The position numbers and the translations under genes are program-made. A model generated the notes under the pieces. It was not told the DNA's origin and searched no databases. It saw only the letters and a list, made by a program, of their open reading frames with translations. This document shows, piece by piece, positions 1 to 7,846 of a stretch of 64,000 bases of DNA (its first letter is position 1; every line of letters starts with the position of its first letter). This DNA is from Brevundimonas alba. Lineage in GTDB: Bacteria > Pseudomonadota > Alphaproteobacteria > Caulobacterales > Caulobacteraceae. Where the stretch lies: positions 443,501 through 507,500 of the forward strand of contig NZ_JAATJM010000001.1 of NCBI RefSeq assembly GCF_011927945.1, in the 5' to 3' direction.

Positions 1-1494
1 GGTCAGTGGGAACTCGGCCTTGACGAGCTCGACAATGCGGTCGGCGGTTTCCTGCTTGTCGACGCAGACGAGGATGGTTTCGGCGGTCTCGGCTCCGGAG
101 GCGTGGAGGACGTCGAGGCGGGAGCCGTCGCCGTAGAAGACCTTGAAGCCGAAATTGCCGGCGGCCTGAATCATCTCGACGTCCATGTCGATGATGGAGA
201 CGTCGACGTCGCGGGCCAGCAGGGGCTGGGACACGACCTGGGCGAAGCGGCCGAAGCCGATGATCAGGACCCGCTCGCGCAGGTTCTTCGCCCGGTCCAC
301 GCCTTCGGCGTCGTCGGGAGAGAGGTCCTCGTTCGGGCGCAGCCGGTCGGCCAGCATGACCCGGAGCGGCGTCAGGGCCATCGAGAGGATGACGACGGCG
401 GAAAGGATGGCGGCGGTGCGGGCGTCGAACAGACCGGCGGCGAAGGCGGTGGAATAGAGGACGAAGGCGAACTCGCCGCCCTCGCCCATCAGGGCGGCGC
501 GCAGCAGCCCTTCGCCGTGCTTCTGCTTGAGCCGGGCGACGACATAGACGGCGAGCATCTTGGCCGACATGAAGGCCGCCAGCCCGCCGAGCACCCACGC
601 CCAGTCGGCGACCACGACGCGCAGGTCGAGCGACATGCCGACGCTGAGGAAGAAGAGGCCGAGCAGCAGACCGCGGAACGGCTCCACGTCGGCTTCAAGC
701 TGGTGCCGGAAGGTCGATTCCGAGAGCAGCACGCCGGCGAGGAAGGCGCCCATGGCCATCGACAACCCGCCGAGGTTCATGGCGTAGGCCGCGCCCAGCA
801 CCACGAACAGGGCGCCCATGGTCATGATCTCGCGGCCGCCGTAGCGGGCCAGCAGGCGGAAGAACGGGTTCACGACCCACCGGCCGGCGACATAGACGAC
901 TGCCACCGCGCCGATGGCGAGGCCGACGGTCATCCAGATCGGATTGCCGGTCTCGACGGCCGAGCCGTAGGTTCCCGCCAGCACCGCCACCAGCGCCAGC
1001 AGCGGCACGATCGCGAGGTCTTCGAACAGGAGGATGGAGACGACGCGCTGGCCGCCCGGATCGGCGTTCTCGTTCCGCTCCTGCAGCAGCTGCATGACGA
1101 TGGCGGTCGAGGACAGGGCGAAGCCGAAGCCGGCGATCACCGCCGCATACCAGACGAGGCCCGCGGCCATGGCGAGGCCGGTCAGCAGCAGGGCGCAGAG
1201 CAGCACCTGTACCGCCCCAAGCCCGAAGATCTCGCGTCTCATGCTCCAGAGGCGGGCGGGCCGCATCTCCAGACCGATGATGAAGAGGAACATGACGACG
1301 CCGAACTCGGCCACGTGCAGCACGGACTCGGGCTCGCGCACCAGACCCAGGGCTGAAGGGCCGATCAGAAGGCCGGCGGCGAGATAGCCGAGTACGGAGC
1401 CGAGGCCGAAGCGGCGAAACAGGGTTGCGGCCACGACCATGGCGGCGAGCAAGGCCACCGCGTGCCCCAGACCCATGCTGGTCGTCTCGTGCAT
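1..1494 (-). CDS. KefB/KefC-like monovalent cation:proton antiporter (CPA2), C-terminus cut by window edge
   Basis: An inner-membrane potassium/proton antiporter of the CPA2 family. The ATG at 1494 opens a frame of 498 codons that runs off the left edge without a stop. About the first 385 residues are hydrophobic helices of the Na+/H+ exchanger fold, beginning MHETTSMGLGHAVALLAAMV and including a glycine-rich GLSMAMGAFLAGVLLSES segment. From about residue 405 a TrkA-N/RCK nucleotide-binding domain starts (VLIIGFGRFAQVV), which in this family gates transport with NAD(H) or glutathione. The C-terminal part of RCK is missing only because of the window boundary. It is divergent from the vWA gene at 1640, so the 145 bp between them holds both promoters. 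Whether it is KefB, KefC or YbaL cannot be decided. Confidence 0.9.
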   Translation of the reverse strand, partial: MHETTSMGLGHAVALLAAMVVAATLFRRFGLGSVLGYLAAGLLIGPSALGLVREPESVLHVAEFGVVMFLFIIGLEMRPARLWSMRREIFGLGAVQVLLCALLLTGLAMAAGLVWYAAVIAGFGFALSSTAIVMQLLQERNENADPGGQRVVSILLFEDLAIVPLLALVAVLAGTYGSAVETGNPIWMTVGLAIGAVAVVYVAGRWVVNPFFRLLARYGGREIMTMGALFVVLGAAYAMNLGGLSMAMGAFLAGVLLSESTFRHQLEADVEPFRGLLLGLFFLSVGMSLDLRVVVADWAWVLGGLAAFMSAKMLAVYVVARLKQKHGEGLLRAALMGEGGEFAFVLYSTAFAAGLFDARTAAILSAVVILSMALTPLRVMLADRLRPNEDLSPDDAEGVDRAKNLRERVLIIGFGRFAQVVSQPLLARDVDVSIIDMDVEMIQAAGNFGFKVFYGDGSRLDVLHASGAETAETILVCVDKQETADRIVELVKAEFPLT

Positions 1495-1639
1495 TGCGGG
1501 TCCCTCTGTGTGCGGCAAGCGTCATAGTGGGGTTCCGGAGGGGCGAGCGCCACCCCGTCAGGCTTCGTCAGACGACCTTGTCGTGTTTTGCGCCGAGGAT
1601 GGTCCCGTGCAGAACTGGCACTGACAGGGAGAGACGCCG

Positions 1640-3478
1640 ATGACGACCTATCCGCTGAGACGCAGTCTGGCCGCCGTGCTGGCGGTCTCCCTCGCCGCCC
1701 CGCTGGCGCCCGCGCCGGCCGCGGCCTCGGTCAGCCGGCCGGATCGGGTGGTCGACGGCGTGGTCTCGCCCGAGAACTGCCGCCGGGTCGGCATCAACCT
1801 CGCGCCGGAGCCGCGGGGGGATATTCCTCGGGGCAGGATCATGAGTTCCGTCGCCCCGCCGCCCGCGCCGATGCCGCCGCCTCCCCCGCCTCCGCCGCCG
1901 CCGCCACCCCCTGTCGCCCAGGCGACGCAGATGGACGAGGTGGTGATGTCCGGCTCAAGGATTCGCCGTGACAGCGTCACCGCCGGAGCGCCGGTCGTCG
2001 CCGTCGGCCGCGAGGCCGCGAGGGCGCCAGCCTATGTGCCGGCGGACACCGAGCGCTATCCTGACGCGACCCCGAACCCGGTGCGGCGCGTCGCCGAAGA
2101 GCCGGTTTCGACCTTCTCAATCGACGTCGACACGGCCAGCTATTCCAACGTCCGCCGCTTCCTCGGCGAGGGGCAGCTGCCGCCCGCCGACGCCGTGCGG
2201 GTCGAGGAGATGATCAATTATTTCGACTACGGCTACGAGCGTCCGCGCTCGGCGTCGGAGCCGTTCGCCATCACCACGGCGGTGGCGGCGTCGCCCTGGT
2301 CGCCGGGCCGGCAGATCGTCCATGTCGGACTGCAGGGCTATGAACTGCCCGCGAGCGAGCGGCGGCCGCTGAACCTGACCTTCATGGTCGACGTGTCGGG
2401 TTCGATGCAGTCGGAGGACAAGCTGGCGCTGGCGCAGAAGTCGATGAACCTGATCATCGACCGACTGCGGCCAGAGGACATGGTCGCGGTGACCTTCTAC
2501 GCCTCGGACGTCGGCACCGCGGTGGGGCCGACGCCCGGCACGCAAAAGCTGAAGCTGCGCTGCGCCGTGGCGGCCCTGAACGCGGGTGGATCGACCGCCG
2601 GGGCGCAGGGCATGGTCAACGCCTATCGTCAGGCCGAGGCCGCATTCGGACGCGAGAAGGTCAACCGCATCCTGATGTTCACCGACGGCGACTTCAACGT
2701 CGGTGTGACGGACACCGAGCGGCTGGAGGACTATGTCGCCGCCAAGCGCGAGACGGGCATCTATCTGTCGGTTTACGGCTTCGGGCGCGGCAACTACCAG
2801 GACGCGCGGATGCAGGCGATCACCCAGGCCGGCAACGGCACGGCGGCCTATGTCGACGACCTGAACGAGGCCCGCCGCCTGTTCGGGCCGGCCTTCGAAC
2901 GGGGAGCCTTCCCGATCGCCGACGACGTCAAGATCCAGGTCGAGTTCAATCCGGCCCGCGTCTCCGAATACCGACTGATCGGCTACGAGACCCGGATGCT
3001 GAACGAGGAGGACTTCAACAACGACCGCGTCGATGCGGGCGAGGTGGGGTCCGGGGCGTCGGTGACCGCCGTGTACGAGATCACCCCTGTCGGCGGGCCG
3101 AGCCAGATCGCCGAGCGGCGCTACGACCAGAACCGTCTGGGCGTCGGGGGCGGCGATCCGTCGGGCGAGGTCGGCTTCGTGCAGGTCCGATACAAGCTGC
3201 CGGGCCAGCGGGACTCGCGCCTGATCCAGCGCGTCGTGTCGAACAGCGGCGCGGGCCGGGTCTCGGCCCAGCCGCCCGAGAGCACCCGCTGGGCGCTGGC
3301 CGTCGCCGCCTTCGGCCAGAAGCTGCGCAACGATCCCTGGATGGGCGACGGCTACGGCTGGAACGACATCGTCGAGCAGGCGCAGGGCGCCCGCGGCGAA
3401 GACCCGTATGGCGAGCGGGCCGAGTTCGTGCAGATGGTCCGGGCGGCGGCGGGAATGCCGGTGCAGACGAGGCCTTAG
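1640..3478 (+). CDS. Secreted von Willebrand factor A domain protein (YfbK-type, DUF3520)
   Basis: A 612-residue envelope protein of unknown exact role. Residues 1-28 look like a signal peptide (positively charged start, Ala/Leu core, APAAAS). Residues 76-91 are a poly-proline run. Residues 99-111 (DEVVMSGSRIRRD) resemble the N-terminal segment of Caulobacterales TonB-dependent receptors. The vWF N-terminal domain follows (about 130-200, STFSIDVDTASYSNVRRF), then a vWA domain with the MIDAS motif DVSGS at 251-255, then the DUF3520 C-terminal region (about 430-607). Length and order match the YfbK family. A GGGAGAGACG stretch precedes the ATG. vWA domains bind a divalent metal and protein ligands. 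The poly-proline segment may span the periplasm or peptidoglycan, which is inference. Confidence 0.88.
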   Translation: MTTYPLRRSLAAVLAVSLAAPLAPAPAAASVSRPDRVVDGVVSPENCRRVGINLAPEPRGDIPRGRIMSSVAPPPAPMPPPPPPPPPPPPPVAQATQMDEVVMSGSRIRRDSVTAGAPVVAVGREAARAPAYVPADTERYPDATPNPVRRVAEEPVSTFSIDVDTASYSNVRRFLGEGQLPPADAVRVEEMINYFDYGYERPRSASEPFAITTAVAASPWSPGRQIVHVGLQGYELPASERRPLNLTFMVDVSGSMQSEDKLALAQKSMNLIIDRLRPEDMVAVTFYASDVGTAVGPTPGTQKLKLRCAVAALNAGGSTAGAQGMVNAYRQAEAAFGREKVNRILMFTDGDFNVGVTDTERLEDYVAAKRETGIYLSVYGFGRGNYQDARMQAITQAGNGTAAYVDDLNEARRLFGPAFERGAFPIADDVKIQVEFNPARVSEYRLIGYETRMLNEEDFNNDRVDAGEVGSGASVTAVYEITPVGGPSQIAERRYDQNRLGVGGGDPSGEVGFVQVRYKLPGQRDSRLIQRVVSNSGAGRVSAQPPESTRWALAVAAFGQKLRNDPWMGDGYGWNDIVEQAQGARGEDPYGERAEFVQMVRAAAGMPVQTRP

Positions 3479-3483
3479 GTCCG

Positions 3484-3652
3484 TGCTGCCTTCTCCCGAT
3501 GGGAGAAGGTGGCGGGGCGGAGCCCCGTCGGATGAGGGTCGGCTGGTTGAAGCGGCGAAGCCGTGCCGGAACAGTCGACCCTCACCCTTTCGCGCAAGAA
3601 CGACGGCTTTGCCGCCGTGCGCTCAAGCCCTCTCCCATCGGGAGAGGGTTCG
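3484..3652. repeat. Intergenic palindromic (REP-like) element, copy 1
   Basis: The gap between the vWA stop and the next gene is built of hairpins. It opens with CTTCTCCCGATGGGAGAAGG and ends with CCTCTCCCATCGGGAGAGG, and the interior holds GGGGCGGAGCCCC and a GATGAGGGTCG/CGACCCTC pair. Related elements occur at 34264-34426 and, inside tilS, at 36979-37063. The first hairpin could end transcription of the vWA gene. The element reaches to within about 15 bases of the GTG start of the downstream gene. Confidence 0.75.
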
Positions 3653-3666
3653 TGCATGGTGGGGGT

Positions 3667-4863
3667 GTGACCGAAACTCTCTCCCCCAAGACCGCCCGCC
3701 GGATCGCCCTCGCCGCGCAGGGGTTCGGGCGTGCGCGTCCCACGGAGCCCGGCCGGAAGCATGTCCGCGACCTCGTCAGCAGGCTCGGCGTGGTGCAGAT
3801 CGACAGCGTCAATGTCGTCACGCGAACCCACTATCTGCCGGCCTTCTCGCGGCTAGGAGATTATCCGCGGCAGGCGCTGGAGGCGGAGGCGTGGGGGGCG
3901 CGGCGGAGCCTGTTCGAATACTGGGGGCACGAGGCGTCGCTGCTGCCGATGGAGTTGCAGCCGCTGCTGCGCTGGCGGATGGCGCGGGCCGAGGCGGGGG
4001 AGATGTGGACAGGGCTGTCCCGGTTCGGGCGCGAGCGGCGGGACTATATCGAGGGGGTGCTGGCGGAGATCGAACGGCGCGGGCCGGTGACCGGCGGGGA
4101 CTTCAACGACGCGCCGCGGGGAGCGCCGGGCTGGTGGTCGTGGTCCGACGGCAAGCGGGCGCTGGAATGGCTGTTCTGGGCCGGGATGATCACCACGAAG
4201 ACGCGGCGCGGGTTCGAGCGGGTCTATGATCTGACGGAGCGGGCCCTGCCGGCCCGGATCGTCGACCTGCCGACCCCGGACGAGGCAGATGCGCAGCGCG
4301 AACTGATCCGGCTGTCGGCGCGGGCGACGGGCGTGGCGACGATGGCCGACCTGCGGGACTATTACCGGCTGCCGCTGGCGGAGACGAAGGCGCGGATCGC
4401 GGAACTGGTCGAGGCGGGTGAGCTGACGCCGGTTTCGGTCAAGGGCTGGCGGCAGGAGGCGTATCTGGCGCCGGGCGCGAGGACGCCGCGGAAGGTAGCG
4501 GCAGCGGCCCTGCTGTCGCCGTTCGACAATCTGATCTGGGCCCGCGACCGGACCGAGCGGCTGTTCGGAACGCGGGTGCGACTGGAGATCTACACCCCGG
4601 CGCACAAGCGGACGCACGGCTACTATGTGCTGCCGTTCCTCGAGGACGAGGCAATCACGGCGCGGGTCGATCTGAAGTCGGACCGGCAGGCGGGCGTGCT
4701 GCGGGTTCAGGCCGCGTGGCGCGAACCGGATGCGACAGCGGAGACGCCGGAGCAGCTGACGGTGGAACTGCGGCGGATGGCCGGGTGGCTGGGGCTGGGC
4801 GGCGTCGAGGTCGCCGGGAAGGGCGATCTCGCCGATGCGCTGGAAGCGGTGGTCAGTTCGTGA
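3667..4863 (+). CDS. YcaQ/AlkX-type winged-helix DNA glycosylase (PF06224)
   Basis: A 398-residue protein of the HTH_42 (DUF1006) family. Characterised bacterial members (E. coli YcaQ, Streptomyces AlkZ) are DNA glycosylases that unhook interstrand crosslinks or bulky alkyl adducts. The catalytic-type QxD motif is visible as Gln44-Ile45-Asp46 (VVQIDSVNVV), and the C-terminal signature FDNLIWARDR and the segment RLFG..VRLEIYTPAHKR are present. I chose the GTG at 3667 because it starts the conserved helix (TETLSPKTARRIAL). GTG 3652 is a possible alternative, but upstream sequence belongs to the palindromic repeat. The gene is monocistronic between two repeat elements. A role in crosslink repair is by family, not shown here. 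Confidence 0.85.
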   Translation: MTETLSPKTARRIALAAQGFGRARPTEPGRKHVRDLVSRLGVVQIDSVNVVTRTHYLPAFSRLGDYPRQALEAEAWGARRSLFEYWGHEASLLPMELQPLLRWRMARAEAGEMWTGLSRFGRERRDYIEGVLAEIERRGPVTGGDFNDAPRGAPGWWSWSDGKRALEWLFWAGMITTKTRRGFERVYDLTERALPARIVDLPTPDEADAQRELIRLSARATGVATMADLRDYYRLPLAETKARIAELVEAGELTPVSVKGWRQEAYLAPGARTPRKVAAAALLSPFDNLIWARDRTERLFGTRVRLEIYTPAHKRTHGYYVLPFLEDEAITARVDLKSDRQAGVLRVQAAWREPDATAETPEQLTVELRRMAGWLGLGGVEVAGKGDLADALEAVVSS

Positions 4864-4930
4864 TCATTTCGGCCACGGAATTGCGGTGAGTTGGACCAGT
4901 TCGAGCGAACAGGTTCTGCAGATTGGTGCG

Positions 4931-5051
4931 TTTCTCCGTCCCCTTATGGGGAGGGTGGATCGCGAAGCGAGACGGGTGGGGCACGGCCGACACCGCCCCA
5001 CCCTGTCGTCGCTGCGCGCCGAGATCCCTCCCCATTAAGGGGAGGGAGAAG
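4931..5051. repeat. Intergenic palindromic element, copy 2 (variant)
   Basis: This element lies between two convergent genes. It starts with a CTCCGTCCCC/GGGGAG arm and ends with CCTCCCCATTAAGGGGAGG, enclosing an internal GGTGGGGC/GCCCCACC pair and a TCGCGAAGCGA hairpin. It shares the CTCCCC...GGGGAG edge hairpins with the other copies but has a different core. It probably works as a bidirectional terminator for the genes ending at 4863 (+) and 5058 (-). Confidence 0.65.
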
Positions 5052-5057
5052 CGATCC

Positions 5058-6551
5058 TCAGACGTCGAACTTCACGCCCTGGGCCAGAGGGAGGTCGCGG
5101 CTGAAGTTCACCGTCTGGGTCTGGCGGCGCATATAGGCCTTCCAGGCGTCCGAACCGGATTCGCGGCCGCCGCCGGTGTCCTTTTCACCGCCGAAGGCCC
5201 CACCAATCTCGGCGCCGGAGGGACCGATGTTGACGTTGGCGATGCCGCAGTCGGAGCCCCAGGCGGAGAGGAATTGCTCGGCCTCGCGGACGCTGTCGGT
5301 GAAGACGCAGGAGCTGAGGCCCTGCGGCACGGCGTTCTGCATCGCCACGGCCTCGTCGAAGTCCGACCACGTCAGGACGTAGAGGATCGGGGCGAAGGTC
5401 TCGTGCTCGACCACCGCGGTCTGCGCCGGCATGCGGACGATGGCGGGACGGACATAGACGCCGTCGCGGTCGACGGGGTCGCCACCGACAGCAATCTCGC
5501 CGCCCTGTTCCACGGCCTGCGCCAGAGCGGCGTCGAAGCCGCTGCGGGCGGCGGTGTCGATCAGCGGGCCGACCAGGGTAGCGCTCTCCCTCGGGTCGCC
5601 GACCGGCAGCGTTTCGTAGGCCTTCTTCAGCCGCGCGATCAGGGCGTCGGCGATGCTCTCGTGGACCAGCAGGCGGCGCAGGGAGGTGCAGCGCTGGCCG
5701 CAGGTGCCGACAGCGGAGAAGGCGATGGCGCGGACCGCCATGTCGAGGTCGGCGCTGGGCGTGACGATCATGGCGTTGTTGCCGCCCAGCTCCAGCAGCG
5801 AGCGGCCGAGACGGGCGGCGACGGTCTGGGCCACGGCCTTGCCCATGCGGGTCGAGCCGGTGGCGGAGACCAGCGGAATGCGCGGGTCGGCGGCGAGGCG
5901 TTCGCCGGTCTCGCGACCGCCGATGACGAGCTGTGAGAGACCCTCGGGCGCATCCCCGAAGCGGGCGATGGCGCGGTCGAGGATGGCGTGGGTGGCGAGG
6001 GCGGTCAGGGGCGTCTTCTCGGACGGCTTCCAGATCACCGGATCGCCGCAGACGAGCGCGAGGCAGGCGTTCCAGGCCCAGACGGCGACCGGGAAGTTGA
6101 AGGCGGAGATGACCAGCACGGGACCGAGCGGCTGCCAGGTCTCGCGCATGTGGTGGCCGGGGCGCTCGCTGGGCAGGGTGAGGCCGTAGAGCTGGCGCGA
6201 CAGGCCGACGGCGAAGTCGCAGACATCGATCATCTCCTGCACCTCGCCGAGGCCCTCGGAGACGATCTTGCCGGCTTCGAGGGTGACGAGGCGGGCGAGA
6301 TCGTCCTTCGAGGCGCGAAGCTCCTCGCCGAGCAGGCGGACGAGTTCGCCGCGGCGGGGCGCGGGCACGCGCTTCCACTGATCGAAGGCGGCGGCCGAGC
6401 GGGTGACGACCGCATCGACGTCATCGGTCTCCCGCACCGCGCCGGCGGTGGAGCCGTCGACAGGCGAGCGGGTGGTGAGCGTTCCGCCCCAGACGGCTTC
6501 GCCCAGGCCCAGCCGGTTCAGGATCGCCTTCGCCTCGTTCGCCGCCGTCAT
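5058..6551 (-). CDS. ALDH7-type aldehyde dehydrogenase (likely aminoadipate-semialdehyde dehydrogenase)
   Basis: A 497-residue NAD(P)+-dependent aldehyde dehydrogenase that resembles the antiquitin/ALDH7 group. Bacterial members (AmaB) oxidise 2-aminoadipate 6-semialdehyde in lysine or pipecolate breakdown. The cofactor-binding region (WKPSEKTPL, ATGSTRMG), the general base in LLELGGNNA (Glu254) and the nucleophile in GQRCTS (Cys288) are all visible. The ELGGNNA and GQRCTSLRR forms favour ALDH7 over other classes. The ATG at 6551 is preferred over an in-frame ATG 15 bases upstream because GGAGAGGCGAG immediately precedes it. No lysine-catabolism neighbours are present, so the substrate is inferred from family. 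Confidence 0.88.
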   Translation of the reverse strand: MTAANEAKAILNRLGLGEAVWGGTLTTRSPVDGSTAGAVRETDDVDAVVTRSAAAFDQWKRVPAPRRGELVRLLGEELRASKDDLARLVTLEAGKIVSEGLGEVQEMIDVCDFAVGLSRQLYGLTLPSERPGHHMRETWQPLGPVLVISAFNFPVAVWAWNACLALVCGDPVIWKPSEKTPLTALATHAILDRAIARFGDAPEGLSQLVIGGRETGERLAADPRIPLVSATGSTRMGKAVAQTVAARLGRSLLELGGNNAMIVTPSADLDMAVRAIAFSAVGTCGQRCTSLRRLLVHESIADALIARLKKAYETLPVGDPRESATLVGPLIDTAARSGFDAALAQAVEQGGEIAVGGDPVDRDGVYVRPAIVRMPAQTAVVEHETFAPILYVLTWSDFDEAVAMQNAVPQGLSSCVFTDSVREAEQFLSAWGSDCGIANVNIGPSGAEIGGAFGGEKDTGGGRESGSDAWKAYMRRQTQTVNFSRDLPLAQGVKFDV

Positions 6552-6664
6552 CTCGCCTCTCCGCATCAGCGGGGCCGTTTAGCCCGGCGCGGCGGCGGAC
6601 GAAAGCGGAACCGGGGCGGCGGCGGGGGGTTCTGTCGCCAAGCCGACAATCAGGAGACTGCCCG

Positions 6665-7075
6665 ATGAAAGTTCGCGACGTGATGAGCAAGGACGTTCAG
6701 GTCGCCCGTCCGGGCGACACCCTGCAGGAAGTTGCGGAGCGGATGCGCGCCGGCGACTTCGGCTTCATGCCCGTGGCCGACGGGGACAAGCTGATCGGCA
6801 CGATCACGGATCGGGACATCGCCATACGGGCGGTGGCGGGCGGCGCGGCGCCCAGCGCCCCGGTGGTCGAATACATCACGCGCGACCCGCATACGGCCCG
6901 CTACGACGACGACCTGCAGTCGGTGCTGTCCGCCATGGGCGGCAAGCAGATCCGCCGCCTCCCGGTGCTGGACAAGGACGACCGGCTGGTCGGCGTCGTC
7001 TCGCTGGGCGACCTGTCGACGCGGGTGAAGGAGAAGTATGCGGGCGAGGCGCTGGAAGACATTTCGCGCCCCTAG
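6665..7075 (+). CDS. Two-CBS-domain protein
   Basis: A small cytoplasmic protein of 136 residues made of one CBS pair: about 7-57 (VRDVMSKDVQVARPGDTL... LIGTITDRDIAIRAVAGG) and about 70-125 (VVEYITRDPHTARYDDDL... LVGVVSLGDLSTRV). CBS pairs bind adenosine nucleotides and regulate partners. No catalytic domain is attached and no partner gene is next to it, so its target is unknown. CAGGAGACTGCCCG precedes the ATG, giving a good ribosome-binding site. The protein is of the kind often seen under stress or quiescence control in alphaproteobacteria, but nothing in the promoter proves this. Confidence 0.9.
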   Translation: MKVRDVMSKDVQVARPGDTLQEVAERMRAGDFGFMPVADGDKLIGTITDRDIAIRAVAGGAAPSAPVVEYITRDPHTARYDDDLQSVLSAMGGKQIRRLPVLDKDDRLVGVVSLGDLSTRVKEKYAGEALEDISRP

Positions 7076-7167
7076 CGGACGGCGGCGCAAGGTCTGCTTA
7101 ACCCTTTCGCCAAACCACGTGTTCACCCGCGCCGGCGCATGTTCGCCATTCACGACGGGAGACGCCG

Positions 7168-7737
7168 ATGGCGCGCGCGCAGTTCCAGAAGGGTCAGAAG
7201 GTCTGGGTCGAGTGTGTCGGCGCCTGGGCCCAGATCGAAAAGGTCCAGCCGGTCTGGGCCAAGGGCTTCGAGGAGCCGGTGCGCGTCACCTACGACGTCG
7301 GGCTGGGTCGCGAATTCCTCGGTCACGAACTGCTGCTGCCGACGGAAGATCCGTCGGCGCAGATCGGCGAGAACTGGCGTCTGATGCGCGCGCGGAACAA
7401 GTGGCAGACGGCGGAGGACACGCCGCACCATCCGTTCCCCGGCACCTATCCGGTCGTCGTGACGGACAAGGCGGACTGGGGCGGCTGGCGCGTGCCGGGC
7501 GCCGAGTATGACCGTGACCCCGACCAGATCGAATTCCAGGCCCGGCTGATCGCCGCCTCGCCGAGGCTGATGGCCCTGGCGCAGAGGATGGTGGCGGCGG
7601 TGGACGACGCGCCGGACGACGCGCCGCCGGAGATGCTGCTGCTGGCGCGGGACGCCCGCACCCTGCTGAAGAGCGTGACGGACGTGCTGGCGGCGCCCGA
7701 GACCACGGGCGCGGCGGCCCCCTCGCGGGCGGCCTGA
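7168..7737 (+). CDS. Conserved hypothetical protein, 189 aa
   Basis: I do not recognise a named domain. The protein begins MARAQFQKGQKVWVEC. Its N-terminal half looks like a compact beta-rich module (KVWVECVGAWAQIEKVQPVW), the middle is rich in Trp, Pro and charged residues, and the C-terminus (about 125-180) is predicted helical with an Ala-rich tail. There is no signal peptide or membrane segment, so it should be cytoplasmic. GGGAGACGCCG precedes the ATG. It stands between the CBS gene and a large sensor kinase with gaps of about 90-110 bp, so operon membership is uncertain. GC-rich third positions match its neighbours, indicating a resident gene. Confidence 0.75.
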   Translation: MARAQFQKGQKVWVECVGAWAQIEKVQPVWAKGFEEPVRVTYDVGLGREFLGHELLLPTEDPSAQIGENWRLMRARNKWQTAEDTPHHPFPGTYPVVVTDKADWGGWRVPGAEYDRDPDQIEFQARLIAASPRLMALAQRMVAAVDDAPDDAPPEMLLLARDARTLLKSVTDVLAAPETTGAAAPSRAA

Positions 7738-7846
7738 ACCGGACCGTCCCCTGAAATGAACCTGCCGTGGGGCAACCAACCCTCGACAGGAATCCGCGAC
7801 GCAGCCTAGATTCAGCCATCGTCGCCGAATCGTCCGGGAGAGCGCC

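Noticed and set aside
3484..5051. Palindromic repeats as a CRISPR array
   Set aside because: There is no regular repeat-spacer spacing and no cas genes.
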